A DNA stretch of 40,278 nt from contig NZ_JWIF01000057.1 in NCBI RefSeq assembly GCF_000812685.1, positions 1 through 40,278 of the forward strand, in the 5' to 3' direction. Shown here one piece after another: positions 18,593-26,799 of this stretch. Position 1 is the first letter of the stretch; every line of letters starts with the position of its first letter. This stretch comes from Halocynthiibacter namhaensis. Its GTDB lineage: Bacteria; Pseudomonadota; Alphaproteobacteria; Rhodobacterales; Rhodobacteraceae. The notes under the pieces are model-generated. The model did not search any database and had not been told where the DNA came from. It saw nothing but the letters and a program-made list of their open reading frames with translations. Both the position numbers and the translations under genes were made by a program.

Positions 18593-18835
18593 TCACAACG
18601 ATGGGTTCCGCAAGGACCGTTTGCATTCTTTTGGAGGTTTGCCGTCATAGGTAAAGGCCTCGACGTTGCAGTGGCTACAGACCCATCTCTTTGACCGGGT
18701 GTTACGACGAAATCGTGTTTCAGACCAACGACATGATCGCCCTGAAAACCCGCTTCCTGATTTTTGTTTACCTAAGCGCCCACTTAAAACCAACCAAACC
18801 AATGCTATTGCACACATTAAAAAGACAACGGGCAT
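18593..18835 (-). CDS. Small membrane protein with C-terminal Cys motif
   Basis: 80 residues: an N-terminal membrane helix (MPVVFLMCAIALVWLVLSG), a basic Ser/Arg-rich linker, and a C-terminal CSHCNVEAFTYDGKPPKEC motif that could bind zinc or form disulfides. The ATG at 18835 is supported by GGTGGAG eight bases upstream; a longer reading to 18928 lacks such a site. I do not recognise the family. It lies between the sdh terminator and the RTX gene, on the same strand as both. Confidence 0.6.
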   Translation of the reverse strand: MPVVFLMCAIALVWLVLSGRLGKQKSGSGFSGRSCRWSETRFRRNTRSKRWVCSHCNVEAFTYDGKPPKECKRSLRNPSL

Positions 18836-18914
18836 CAAAACAACTCCACCAAATAAACACCATAAGGACTGGCTCGGTAGTGGTGGGAAGTCTAGGGAGA
18901 TCTCATTCAGGCAC

Positions 18915-18941
18915 AAAAAAACCCGCACGAGGCGGGCTTTT
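18915..18941 (-). terminator. Terminator of the sdh operon
   Basis: On the minus strand an A-run leads into GCCCGC-CTCGT-GCGGGT followed by seven Ts, about 20 bases past the sdhB stop. A/T pairs flank the stem, so it would work best for the sdh direction. Confidence 0.85.
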
Positions 18942-18959
18942 CCAAGTCTTTTGTTTCAC

Positions 18960-19739
18960 TTATGCCGCACGTTCAACAAGCAGCTGCTTGATTTCGGCAA
19001 TTGCCTTGGCAGGATTCAATCCCTTCGGGCAAGTCTTCGCGCAGTTCATAATGGTATGGCAACGGTACAGCTTGAACGGATCATCAAGCTCGTCCAAACG
19101 TTCGCCTGTCGCTTCATCACGTGAATCGATGATCCAGCGATAAGCATGCAACAGTGCCGCTGGCCCGAGGTATTTATCGCCATTCCACCAGTAGCTTGGG
19201 CAGGATGTTGAGCAAGACGCGCACATCACGCATTCATACAGGCCATCAAGCTTTTTACGGTCTGCGATGGATTGCTTCCATTCCTTCGCAGGGCGGTTGG
19301 TTTTGGTTTCAAGCCACGGCATGATGGATGCGTGCTGGGCATAGAAATGCGTCAGATCTGGGATCAAGTCGCGCACAACAGGCATGTGCGGCAGAGGGTA
19401 GATTTTGACGTCACCCTTGATCTCATCCATGCCATAAATACAAGCCAGCGTGTTGATGCCGTGGATGTTCATCGCACATGAGCCACAAATGCCTTCACGG
19501 CAAGACCGGCGGAAGGCCAGTGTTGGGTCAATATCCGTTTTGATCTTGATCAGCGCATCCAAAACCATTGGACCGCAATCATCGAGATCGATGAAATATG
19601 TGTCGACCTGTGGGTTTTTGCCATCTTCTTCGTTCCAGCGGTAAATCTGGAATTTACGAACGTTCTTGGCGCCTTCTGGCTTTGGCCATGTTTTACCTGT
19701 GACCATCCGCGAATTCTTAGGGAGTGTAAATTCAGCCAT
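18960..19739 (-). CDS. sdhB: Succinate dehydrogenase iron-sulfur subunit
   Basis: SdhB carries the three Fe-S clusters that pass electrons from the flavin in SdhA to ubiquinone at SdhC/D. The 259-residue length is normal. The [2Fe-2S] ligands are in [21 protein letters not shown]; the [4Fe-4S] and [3Fe-4S] ligands are in [16 protein letters not shown] and [26 protein letters not shown] precedes the ATG by nine bases. It is the last gene of sdhC-sdhD-sdhA-lipoprotein-sdhB, 12 bases after the lipoprotein gene, and is followed by a terminator. Confidence 0.96.
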   Translation of the reverse strand: MAEFTLPKNSRMVTGKTWPKPEGAKNVRKFQIYRWNEEDGKNPQVDTYFIDLDDCGPMVLDALIKIKTDIDPTLAFRRSCREGICGSCAMNIHGINTLACIYGMDEIKGDVKIYPLPHMPVVRDLIPDLTHFYAQHASIMPWLETKTNRPAKEWKQSIADRKKLDGLYECVMCASCSTSCPSYWWNGDKYLGPAALLHAYRWIIDSRDEATGERLDELDDPFKLYRCHTIMNCAKTCPKGLNPAKAIAEIKQLLVERAA

Positions 19740-19751
19740 CGGTGTTTTCTC

Positions 19752-20081
19752 CTATATCTGAATTCCGCTGAGCGTTTCTTTGGCGATACAGCGCACGGCC
19801 TCGGGGCGTGCACCTATTTCGACCACGGTCTCAACGGTTGAATCGGTAATGCCAGTGACCGCAGCCCCGGCAAGTGTGAGGATCTCATTGGTGCTAGCTT
19901 GGTTGATGATACAGCCGGCGATCGGTTCCACGTTTACACCAGGCAGGCGTTTTTCCGAAACGGATACAACCGTGCGCAAAGCAGCCGCACGAGAGGTTTT
20001 ATCAACCTGTTCTTGCAACGTACAACCAGAGACACCAACGGCAACAATGGTTGCCATGAGACATGAACATACGCCCCGCAT
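19752..20081 (-). CDS. Small lipoprotein encoded between sdhA and sdhB
   Basis: 109 residues with a lipoprotein signal peptide: hydrophobic MATIVAVGVSG then the lipobox Cys (VSGC). The mature part is about 90 residues with two further Cys (AGCIINQASTNEILTLAGAA and EAVRCIAKETLSG). The ATG overlaps the restored sdhA stop (TGATG), so it is translationally coupled to sdhA. An ATG eight codons in (20057) is an alternative start. Family not recognised. Being inside the sdh operon suggests a role at the envelope linked to respiration, but that is inference. Confidence 0.7.
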   Translation of the reverse strand: MRGVCSCLMATIVAVGVSGCTLQEQVDKTSRAAALRTVVSVSEKRLPGVNVEPIAGCIINQASTNEILTLAGAAVTGITDSTVETVVEIGARPEAVRCIAKETLSGIQI

Positions 20082-21885
20082 CAGAAGGTTCTCGCTTTTG
20101 GTGCGATTTTCTTCAGGCTAATGCCACCTTCGGCTTCTGTCGTCAGGGGATCAGTCACAACCGGGCGATGGGACAGCTCAACCTTATTGCCATCCACACG
20201 GCTGATTGTGTGCACGCGCCAGTTTTCATCATCCCGTGTGGGATAATCTTCATGGGCATGTGCGCCGCGACTTTCTTTGCGCGCTTCCGCACCAAAATGG
20301 TTGCCAAAGCGTTTGGCATCAGGTTGGTCAGTTCCAGCGTTTCCATCAGGTCGGTGTTCCAGATCAGAGAACGATCTGTCACCGCGAGGTCGTCGATCTT
20401 GGCCGCAACCGCGGTCATCTTCTCAACGCCCTCTTTCAGGGTTTTGCTTTCACGGAACACAGCCGCATCGGCCTGCATAGTTTTCTGCATTTCCAAGCGC
20501 AATTCAGCGGTGGGTGTGCCGCCAGATGCGTGACGCAGACCATCAAAACGATCAATCGCTTTGTCGATAGACGCTTGGTTCAGAACGGGGTTTGGTGCAT
20601 CGGCATCCACAACTTTGCCAGCGCGGATCGCGGCGGCACGCCCAAAGACCACAAGGTCAATCAGTGAATTGGATCCGAGACGATTTGCACCATGCACTGA
20701 AGCACAGCCCGCTTCGCCCACAGCCATCAGGCCGGGAACAATCGCGTTTGGATCTTTTGCAGTTGGGTTCAGCGCTTCGCCATAATAGTTGGTCGGAACA
20801 CCGCCCATATTATAGTGAACGGTCGGCAACACAGGCACAGGTTCTTTGGTCAGGTCTACACCCGCAAAAATCTTGGCACTTTCGGTGATGCCGGGCAGAC
20901 GTTCGGCCAAAGCTTCTGGTGGCAGGTGATTGAGATTCAGGTGAATGTGATCACCATCTTTGCCAACCCCGCGTCCTTCGCGAATTTCCATCGTCATGCA
21001 ACGAGAAACATAATCGCGTGGGGCAAGATCTTTATACTGGGGGGCATAACGTTCCATGAAACGTTCGCCTTCAGAGTTGGTCAGATAACCGCCCTCGCCG
21101 CGCGCGCCCTCAGTAATCAAACAGCCGGAACCGTAAATCCCAGTTGGGTGGAATTGCACGAATTCCATGTCCTGCATTGGCAGACCCGCACGGGTCACCA
21201 TGCCGCCGCCATCACCCGTACAAGTGTGCGCAGAGGTCGCTGAGAAGAACGCACGGCCATAGCCGCCGGTCGCCAAAACAACCATCTTGGCGTTGAAGAC
21301 ATGCAATGTGCCGTCATCAAGTTTCCAGCAAACAACACCCTGACATTCACCGTCTTCCGACATAATCAGATCAATAGCGAAATATTCGATGTAGAATTCT
21401 GCGTTATGCTTCAGGGATTGACCATAAAGCGTGTGCAAGATCGCGTGACCGGTGCGGTCCGCCGCAGCACAGGTACGCTGCACGGGCGGGCCGTCGCCAA
21501 ATTCAGTGGTGTGACCGCCGAAAGGACGCTGATAGATTTTGCCTTCTTCCGTGCGCGAGAACGGCACACCGTAATGTTCCAACTCATAGACAGCCTTGGG
21601 GGCTTCACGTGCGAGATATTCCATCGCATCCGTGTCGCCCAGCCAGTCAGAGCCCTTCACAGTATCGTACATGTGCCACTGCCAATTGTCCGGGCCCATG
21701 TTGGACAGAGACGCAGCAATACCACCCTGCGCCGCAACAGTATGCGAACGGGTTGGGAAAACTTTGGAAATACAGGCCGTCTTCAGCCCTTGTTCCGCCA
21801 TGCCAAGTGTTGCGCGCAAACCTGCGCCGCCAGCACCGACAACCACCACGTCAAATTCGTGGGTTTCATATTCATATGCAGCCAT
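20081..21885 (-). CDS. sdhA: Succinate dehydrogenase flavoprotein subunit (frameshifted in this sequence)
   Basis: SdhA oxidises succinate to fumarate with covalently bound FAD. It shows FAD-binding [20 protein letters not shown], the His that carries FAD in [12 protein letters not shown], the active-site region [20 protein letters not shown] with RGEGG, and [20 protein letters not shown]. As printed the frame breaks in the AAAA run at 20294-20297 and stops early at 20155. In the next frame the expected C terminus continues perfectly ([20 protein letters not shown] ... APKARTF) to a TGA at 20081. One added base gives exactly 601 residues, the normal length. Since the rest is intact and conserved, I favour a sequencing error, not a pseudogene. 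Confidence 0.93.
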
Positions 21886-21897
21886 TGTGATTATTCC

Positions 21898-22269
21898 TTA
21901 CAGCGCAATACGGGCGAGAGAGAAGAGAGCAACAGCAATGATAGTGTAGCTCAGGCAAGCGGCGCCCGCGATCAGATAGGTCCGCGTGTGGCCATGCACG
22001 TAATCTTCCAGCATGATCTGAACGCCGTGACGAAAGTGCATCATGGCGACGGTGAATGTCAGGCCCGTGACAATCGCGTTAAACGGACGCGCGAAATGCG
22101 CGAGGGCGTCGTCATAAGACAGGCCAATTGCAGACCCAAAGACATAGACGAACAGCGGCACGAGAACCGCAAGACCGGTTGCGCCGATCATCGTTTGCAT
22201 GTGGTGCGCGGTGCCGGATTTGGAAGACCCAAGGCCGTTTGCGCGTTTGCGGTCGGTGAGGAAAGACAT
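21898..22269 (-). CDS. sdhD: Succinate dehydrogenase membrane anchor subunit D
   Basis: 123 residues with three membrane helices (about 25-50, 62-82, 92-120). It forms the quinone- and haem-binding membrane anchor with SdhC. The conserved helix II region reads FTVAMMHFRHGVQIMLEDYVH, whose His residues include the likely haem ligand. The ATG at 22269 has GGGGGCG at proper spacing. It lies 13 bases after sdhC and 12 bases before sdhA. Confidence 0.92.
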   Translation of the reverse strand: MSFLTDRKRANGLGSSKSGTAHHMQTMIGATGLAVLVPLFVYVFGSAIGLSYDDALAHFARPFNAIVTGLTFTVAMMHFRHGVQIMLEDYVHGHTRTYLIAGAACLSYTIIAVALFSLARIAL

Positions 22270-22282
22270 ATTCAACGCCCCC

Positions 22283-22666
22283 TTATATAATCAGCAGCGC
22301 AAGGATCGTCAGAACAAACGATCCCACGACGACGACGATGGCTAGGGTCTTGGCTTTTTCAAGCTCAAACCCGCGACCTGAATCCCAATACAGGTGACGC
22401 AGTCCCGCAAGGAAGTGATAGCAAAGCGCCCAAAGGGACCCCAGCATCACAAGCTTACCGAACCAAGATGTCATGACCCAATTGGCGCATTCGAAATATT
22501 CGGGGCCAGATGCCAGCGCCAAAAGCCACCAGACACTGAGCAGCGTGCCTATGATCAAAGCGTTGCCAGTGATACGGGTTAAAATTGAAGTCACAGAAGT
22601 GAACTGTGGACGGTAAATCGTCAAATGCGGCGATAGCGGCCGGTTACCCCGGTTTACGTCAGCCAT
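22283..22666 (-). CDS. sdhC: Succinate dehydrogenase cytochrome b556 subunit C
   Basis: 127 residues: the N-terminal RPLSPHLTIYRPQFTSVTSI motif that contacts quinone, three membrane helices, and the haem-ligand His in the CYHFLAGLRHLYWD segment. GGGGGCACC precedes the ATG. First gene of the sdh operon; the regulatory palindromes lie about 200 bases upstream. Confidence 0.95.
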   Translation of the reverse strand: MADVNRGNRPLSPHLTIYRPQFTSVTSILTRITGNALIIGTLLSVWWLLALASGPEYFECANWVMTSWFGKLVMLGSLWALCYHFLAGLRHLYWDSGRGFELEKAKTLAIVVVVGSFVLTILALLII

Positions 22667-22867
22667 GTGGGTGCCCCCTTGCGGTTGGTCTGCCTTATGT
22701 TGGCCCTGCAGGCCTCCCGGCAGGACATGTCGGAATCACGCGGGAAAATGCCGCCTGAGCCGGATTTCACCCATCAATACTGAATATTTCCCGAATGTCA
22801 CACCTTAAGGCGCGCTTTTTTCCATTTTCGTTGCGGTATTTCGCCAAATCGCGATAATTTTACCGCG

Positions 22868-22900
22868 TTGTGATCACGGGATTATTTTTTGTGATCACAA
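22868..22900. promoter_or_regulatory. Paired palindromes upstream of sdhC
   Basis: Two copies of TGTGATCAC(A/G), at 22869-22878 and 22890-22899, have TGATCA centres exactly 21 bp apart. The second is a perfect 10-bp palindrome inside TTTGTGATCACAAAA. They lie about 200-230 bases upstream of the sdhC ATG. The same pair with the same spacing occurs upstream of sucC (29411-29441). Likely a dimer-pair operator; the regulator is not in the window. Confidence 0.75.
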
Positions 22901-22962
22901 AATTGTAGTGCGCTATAACGAAGCAAAGTTGTAAGGCCGGGCATTGATCAGGCCACATAGCG

Positions 22963-23344
22963 TTATTGTTGAGATTGGAGAGCATACTCAACCCACAGTG
23001 ATCCAAAAACACCGAAGATAATTCCCAACAGGATGAGCATCAGGCAAACGACAGGTAGCACCGATGCACTACTTGTGAAGCACTCCAGAAACGATTTTTC
23101 ATATCTGACACCGAGGCATCGGGTTTGAATATGTACAAAACAAAAGCACTCACGAAAAAAACTGCGGGTAAGAAAAGAACAAAAGTTGTGTGTTCTAATA
23201 ACAGGTCTCGGTATCTGAAAAATAAAAAGTCAGGTAATTCATCCGTAATGACCCTTTGAAGAAAAGACCACCGACTACCAACGAACCAGTCCAGGACGTC
23301 AGCTTCAAGTAGCTATTAGGTTTCGATGTCGAATTGTTAAACAT
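22963..23344 (-). pseudogene. Small membrane protein gene with two single-base frameshifts
   Basis: Read across three frames this gives one coherent protein of 127 residues: MFNNSTSKPNSYLKLTSW.. VVGGLF, then LQRVITDELPDFLFFRYRDL, TTFVLFLPAVFFVSAFVLYI, FKPDASVSDMKK, then SFLECFTSSASVLPVVC and LMLILLGIIFGVFGSLWVEY to a stop at 22963. The shifts fall in the AAAA run at 23262-23265 and the TTTTT run at 23095-23099, and each is repaired by adding one base. AGGTG lies seven bases before the ATG (23344). At least three hydrophobic membrane segments; family not recognised. It lies between mch and the sdh promoter on the same strand. Either a decaying gene or consensus errors. Confidence 0.68.
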
Positions 23345-23437
23345 TGTAGACACCTAACAAAGATACGCAAAAGCTCAACGGGATGTTCATCCGCATAGCC
23401 AACGCCCGGCTAGAAAGGCCCGGCGTCGGGCATGCAA

Positions 23438-24463
23438 TCACACAGGCATCAATGCCCAATAGTCAAGATCCAGCAAAACCTCGGGCAAGTATTTGCGGTC
23501 TTCACCGCGTAGATCGCCTGCTCTGCCTTTGGTCGCGACCAGGCGCAGACGGATGGCGCGGACGCCGGGGGTATTTGTTTCAGCCTTATCAAGCACCTCA
23601 GACCATGCCCGGATTGTATCGCCTGAAAAACAAGGGTTTGCATGTGCGCCGCCGTTCAAGGCAACAATCATTTGCGCGTTGGCAAGCCCATTAAACGACA
23701 AGGCGCGCGCCATGGAAATCACGTGACCACCATAGATCAGGCGCTTGCCATCGGCACGATTTGTGGCGTCGAAGTGCACTTTGGCGGTGTTCTGCCAAAG
23801 GCGCGTCGCCATCATGTGTTCGGCCTCTTCCACGGTGACGCCATCGACGTGATCAATCACCTCACCGACCGCGTAATCGCCCCAACGATGCGCCTCGCCC
23901 GCGAGGGTAAAATCATAGTTGCTGAAATCCAGCCCAGCCGGGATCACCAGATCATCCGCCGCAACGGTTTTCGCCAGCTCAGGGATCACGGTATCAGGCG
24001 CGTCCGCATCCAGATCGCCCTTACGCACCATGACCCAACGCACGTAATCCAGCACCAGCTCATCACGCTGGTTCAGGCCACGGGTGCGCACCCAAACAAC
24101 ACCACTTTTTCCGTTGGAGTTTTGTTTGAGACCAATGACCTCACTGGTCGAGCGCAGCGTGTCACCAGGATACACAGGCAGATGCCAGCGCCCTTCGGCA
24201 TAGCCAAGATTGGCCACCGCGTTCAAGGAAATATCTGGCACCGTTTTGCCGAACACCGTGTGAAAGGCGATCAGTTCATCCAGCGGGGCCTGCGGCAGAC
24301 CGGAAACACGGGCGAATTCATCAGAAGAGGTCAGCGCAAACCGTGTCGGATACAGCGACGTATAGGCTGCACGTTCACCACCAGACAAAGTGCGCGGCAC
24401 AGCATGGGGGATGACATCGCCCAACTTATAGTCCTCAAAAAATCGGCCCGTGTTGGTTTTCAT
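23438..24463 (-). CDS. mch: Mesaconyl-CoA (2-methylfumaryl-CoA) hydratase, MaoC family
   Basis: In the ethylmalonyl-CoA pathway Mch hydrates mesaconyl-CoA to beta-methylmalyl-CoA. The 341-residue protein contains two hot-dog/MaoC-like halves: GRFFEDYKLGDVIPHAVPRT with SLYPTRFALTSSDEFA and ELIAFHTVFGKTVPDIS, then a second half with VGEVIDHVDGVTVEEAEHMM, NTAKVHFDA and YGGHVISMARALSFNG. Length and layout fit Mch and are longer than single-domain MaoC enzymes. The ATG overlaps the stop of the DUF1737 gene (TAATG). Its linkage to sdh and a malyl-CoA enzyme is what I recall for Rhodobacter. Confidence 0.88.
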   Translation of the reverse strand: MKTNTGRFFEDYKLGDVIPHAVPRTLSGGERAAYTSLYPTRFALTSSDEFARVSGLPQAPLDELIAFHTVFGKTVPDISLNAVANLGYAEGRWHLPVYPGDTLRSTSEVIGLKQNSNGKSGVVWVRTRGLNQRDELVLDYVRWVMVRKGDLDADAPDTVIPELAKTVAADDLVIPAGLDFSNYDFTLAGEAHRWGDYAVGEVIDHVDGVTVEEAEHMMATRLWQNTAKVHFDATNRADGKRLIYGGHVISMARALSFNGLANAQMIVALNGGAHANPCFSGDTIRAWSEVLDKAETNTPGVRAIRLRLVATKGRAGDLRGEDRKYLPEVLLDLDYWALMPV

Positions 24464-24666
24464 TACTGTGCTCCCAGTTTCATATCGGGGTGATAATCTG
24501 CGTCGACATCTTTTGTGACCGCCTGACCGCAGCGCATAACGCCACTTCCAGCGTCAAATGCGTAGGTCGGATTGCCGTATAAGTCCCAGCCTTTAGAGAT
24601 GGCTTCGGATACTTTATGGCAGAAGGCGGCTGTGTCTTCTTCGGTTAATAAGCGGTATAGTTTCAT
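24463..24666 (-). CDS. DUF1737 small protein
   Basis: 67 residues resembling DUF1737: MKLYRLLTEEDTAAFCHKVS, then ISKGWDLYGNPTYAFD and a polar tail. Cytoplasmic, function unknown. It starts 4 bases after the nnrU stop and overlaps the mch start, so it is translated as part of the mcl2-nnrU-DUF1737-mch unit. Confidence 0.85.
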   Translation of the reverse strand: MKLYRLLTEEDTAAFCHKVSEAISKGWDLYGNPTYAFDAGSGVMRCGQAVTKDVDADYHPDMKLGAQ

Positions 24667-24670
24667 GGGG

Positions 24671-25210
24671 TTACCCTCCGAATGGCATGGGGCCGATGTG
24701 CATGTGGATCATACCGATCACCCCCATCAGAATGATTGAGGCAACAAAGAACATCGCGTCCATCGGCAGTTTACCACGTGGGCGTCGGGTCCAGCTGGGT
24801 TCCGCACGATTGATCACGATCACTTCCACCACAGCCCAGGCCAGCAAACCGCCGAACAGCACGACGGAGGCCAGATCCGGGTTCACCATGAGATGCGCCA
24901 GCGCCCAAAGCTTGAAACCGATCAACATCGGATGACGCACCCCATTCAGAAGCACACCACGTTTGGCGGCGGGGCTCATCAGATAAATCGCAATCAACAC
25001 CATGAGGTTGTTCAGATGACGCAAGCCGGTTGGCACGGCAAACAGATCGAAGCTATCCCAAGATCGGTAGCCAATGACCATCAGGACAACTGACAGAATG
25101 ATTGCAACAGCGATGGGACCACGGCCCAACTTGGCGCGCGCATCAGGCGCGAGACGTTTCAAAAGATGGGCGCCCCACCACAGGGCTAGACCGGCGAGAA
25201 GAAGGATCAT
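24671..25210 (-). CDS. NnrU-family membrane protein
   Basis: 179 residues with five or six membrane helices and the NnrU-type motif LLNGVRHPMLIGFKLWALAH, followed by GLLAWAVVEVIVINR and a C-terminal helix ending HMHIGPMPFGG. NnrU proteins are linked by name to nitric-oxide metabolism, but this one stands in a carbon-assimilation operon and no denitrification genes are seen. It lies 42 bases after mcl2. Confidence 0.85.
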   Translation of the reverse strand: MILLLAGLALWWGAHLLKRLAPDARAKLGRGPIAVAIILSVVLMVIGYRSWDSFDLFAVPTGLRHLNNLMVLIAIYLMSPAAKRGVLLNGVRHPMLIGFKLWALAHLMVNPDLASVVLFGGLLAWAVVEVIVINRAEPSWTRRPRGKLPMDAMFFVASIILMGVIGMIHMHIGPMPFGG

Positions 25211-25252
25211 GGCGAAGTCTCCGAGATATGAATTTCGACTACACCTACAGCA

Positions 25253-26101
25253 TCAAGCCATATCAGCAATGGCGGAAACCTGTGCAAGAATACGATTGGC
25301 GGTCACAATATGGAGATTCTCAACGATTTTGCCATCAACCACGGCCACACCTTCACCAGCGGCCTCTGCGGCATTGAACGCTTCGATCTGACGGCGCGCA
25401 AGGTCAATTTCCGCATCCGATGGCGCGAAACATTCATTGGCAATCGCTAGCTGCGCCGGGTGGATTAGGGTTTTACCATCAAAGCCCATGTCACGGCCCT
25501 GTTCACATTCATTGCGCAAACCATCTTCGTCTTTAAACGCGTTATAAACCCCGTCAATCGCGGCGATACCTTCTGCACGCGCAGCCAACAAACACAGGCC
25601 AAGCCCCGCCATCATTGGTAGGCGGTCGGCGCGGAACCGGGTGTTCAACTCCTTCGCAAGGTCATTGGTCCCCATCACAAAACCTTGCATTTTGGGGTGT
25701 GCGGCAATGGCGCCTGCGTTCAGCATCCCGCGTGGGGTTTCCATCATCGCCCAGATCGGCATGTCGCCAGTGATGGCGGCCAAGGCATCAAGCTGCGCCA
25801 CGGTTTCGACCTTTGGCAAAAGGACAGCATCCGCGTCCATCAAGGCAACGGCGCGGGCATCGTCTTCGCCCCAGGCACTGTCAAATCCATTGATCCGCAC
25901 GATCTGCATGCGGTTGCCATAGCCACCGGCTTTAAGTGTTTCACCCAACAGCCCACGGGCGTTTTCTTTCTCATCCACCGCAACCGCATCTTCCAGATCA
26001 AAGATGATCGCGTCGCATGCTAGGCCACGGGCTTTTTCAAGCGCACGTTCCTTAGAAGCCGGGATATAAAGCACAGAGCGCAAGGGACGAGAGAGAGACA
26101 T
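25253..26101 (-). CDS. mcl2: HpcH/HpaI-family CoA-ester enzyme, probably (3S)-malyl-CoA thioesterase
   Basis: 282 residues of the CitE/malyl-CoA lyase fold: SVLYIPASKERALEKARGL, CDAIIFDLEDAV (metal site Glu/Asp), IVRINGFDSAWGEDD, LLPKVET, MMETPRGMLNAGA, FVMGTNDLAKELNTR and GKTLIHPAQLAIAN. It is shorter than malyl-CoA/methylmalyl-CoA lyase (Mcl1, about 318). Its place next to mch and sdh matches what I recall of mcl2 in R. sphaeroides, whose product hydrolyses malyl-CoA to malate. Lyase activity cannot be excluded. The ATG at 26101 has AAGGCGGA upstream; a start ten codons earlier is less likely. Confidence 0.8.
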   Translation of the reverse strand: MSLSRPLRSVLYIPASKERALEKARGLACDAIIFDLEDAVAVDEKENARGLLGETLKAGGYGNRMQIVRINGFDSAWGEDDARAVALMDADAVLLPKVETVAQLDALAAITGDMPIWAMMETPRGMLNAGAIAAHPKMQGFVMGTNDLAKELNTRFRADRLPMMAGLGLCLLAARAEGIAAIDGVYNAFKDEDGLRNECEQGRDMGFDGKTLIHPAQLAIANECFAPSDAEIDLARRQIEAFNAAEAAGEGVAVVDGKIVENLHIVTANRILAQVSAIADMA

Positions 26102-26465
26102 TTGATTCCGCCTTGTAATAAAGTTGCGCAAAAATCACCGCATTCGAACAATTTCGCAAGATCTAATTTGCCGCAGCGCAGAAAAATCTCGCCGATTCCG
26201 CACGCGTACGGCATGTTAACCACTTTTTCGCCCCTCTGCGTCAGGCTGAACGCAGTTGTTGAAAGTCAGAGTGCCCAAAAAAGGGTCGGACAAACGATGA
26301 TCTGGCAAGGCTTGCCCGAAGGGAACCCACTGGGACAGTCAGAGATTATCAGACCGGGTCACCGAAACACGCGGCAGACAGGGCCCATGTTTTGCGAGAG
26401 CCACCTGAGATTTGACCCCACAGGATGGGCTGCAAAATGCGCCCGCTCTCGAAAGGAAACTCGCA
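26102..26465. promoter_or_regulatory. Divergent region, mcl2 / small secreted protein
   Basis: 364 bases without a convincing gene. TTGCG-type half sites are frequent next to mcl2 (AAGTTGCGCAAAAA near 26117, TTTCGCAAG near 26151). The mcl2 and secreted-protein promoters must lie here. Confidence 0.45.
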
Positions 26466-26789
26466 ATGAAGAAGAATATCCTGACCCTGTCCCTCGCAGT
26501 TGGCGCCATTTTACTTACGGTTCAAAATGGATTTGCCCAGGGCACGCGCAATTGCGCCGCACGCGACACTGTCGTGAACCATCTGGCATCAGGTTTTGGT
26601 GAAAGCCGTCAATCCATTGGTCTAGGTGCCAATAATGCCGTGGTCGAAACTTTCGCGTCGCTCGAAACTGGAACTTGGACGATCACGGTGACCATGCCAA
26701 ACGGAATGACCTGTGTGGTTGCATCTGGCCAGGCCTTTGAAACCTTGGAAGAGGATCTTTTGCCCACCTCAATGGATGAGCCCACCTAA
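26466..26789 (+). CDS. Small exported protein of unknown function
   Basis: 107 residues: signal peptide MKKNILTLSLAVGAILLTV ending near FAQ, then an 83-residue mature part (GTRNCAARDTVVNHLASGFG, SRQSIGLGANN, GTWTITVTMPNGMTCVVASG) with two Cys that could form a disulfide. The ATG at 26466 has AAGGAAA upstream. I recall similar unnamed exported proteins in Rhodobacteraceae. It converges on tauE with a 10-base gap. Confidence 0.75.
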   Translation: MKKNILTLSLAVGAILLTVQNGFAQGTRNCAARDTVVNHLASGFGESRQSIGLGANNAVVETFASLETGTWTITVTMPNGMTCVVASGQAFETLEEDLLPTSMDEPT

Positions 26790-26799
26790 GGTTTCCCCC

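Noticed and set aside
21301-22290. A 329-codon plus-strand open frame across sdhA/sdhD
   Set aside because: It is antisense to intact, recognisable sdh genes and encodes no known fold. Long antisense frames are expected in GC-rich coding DNA.
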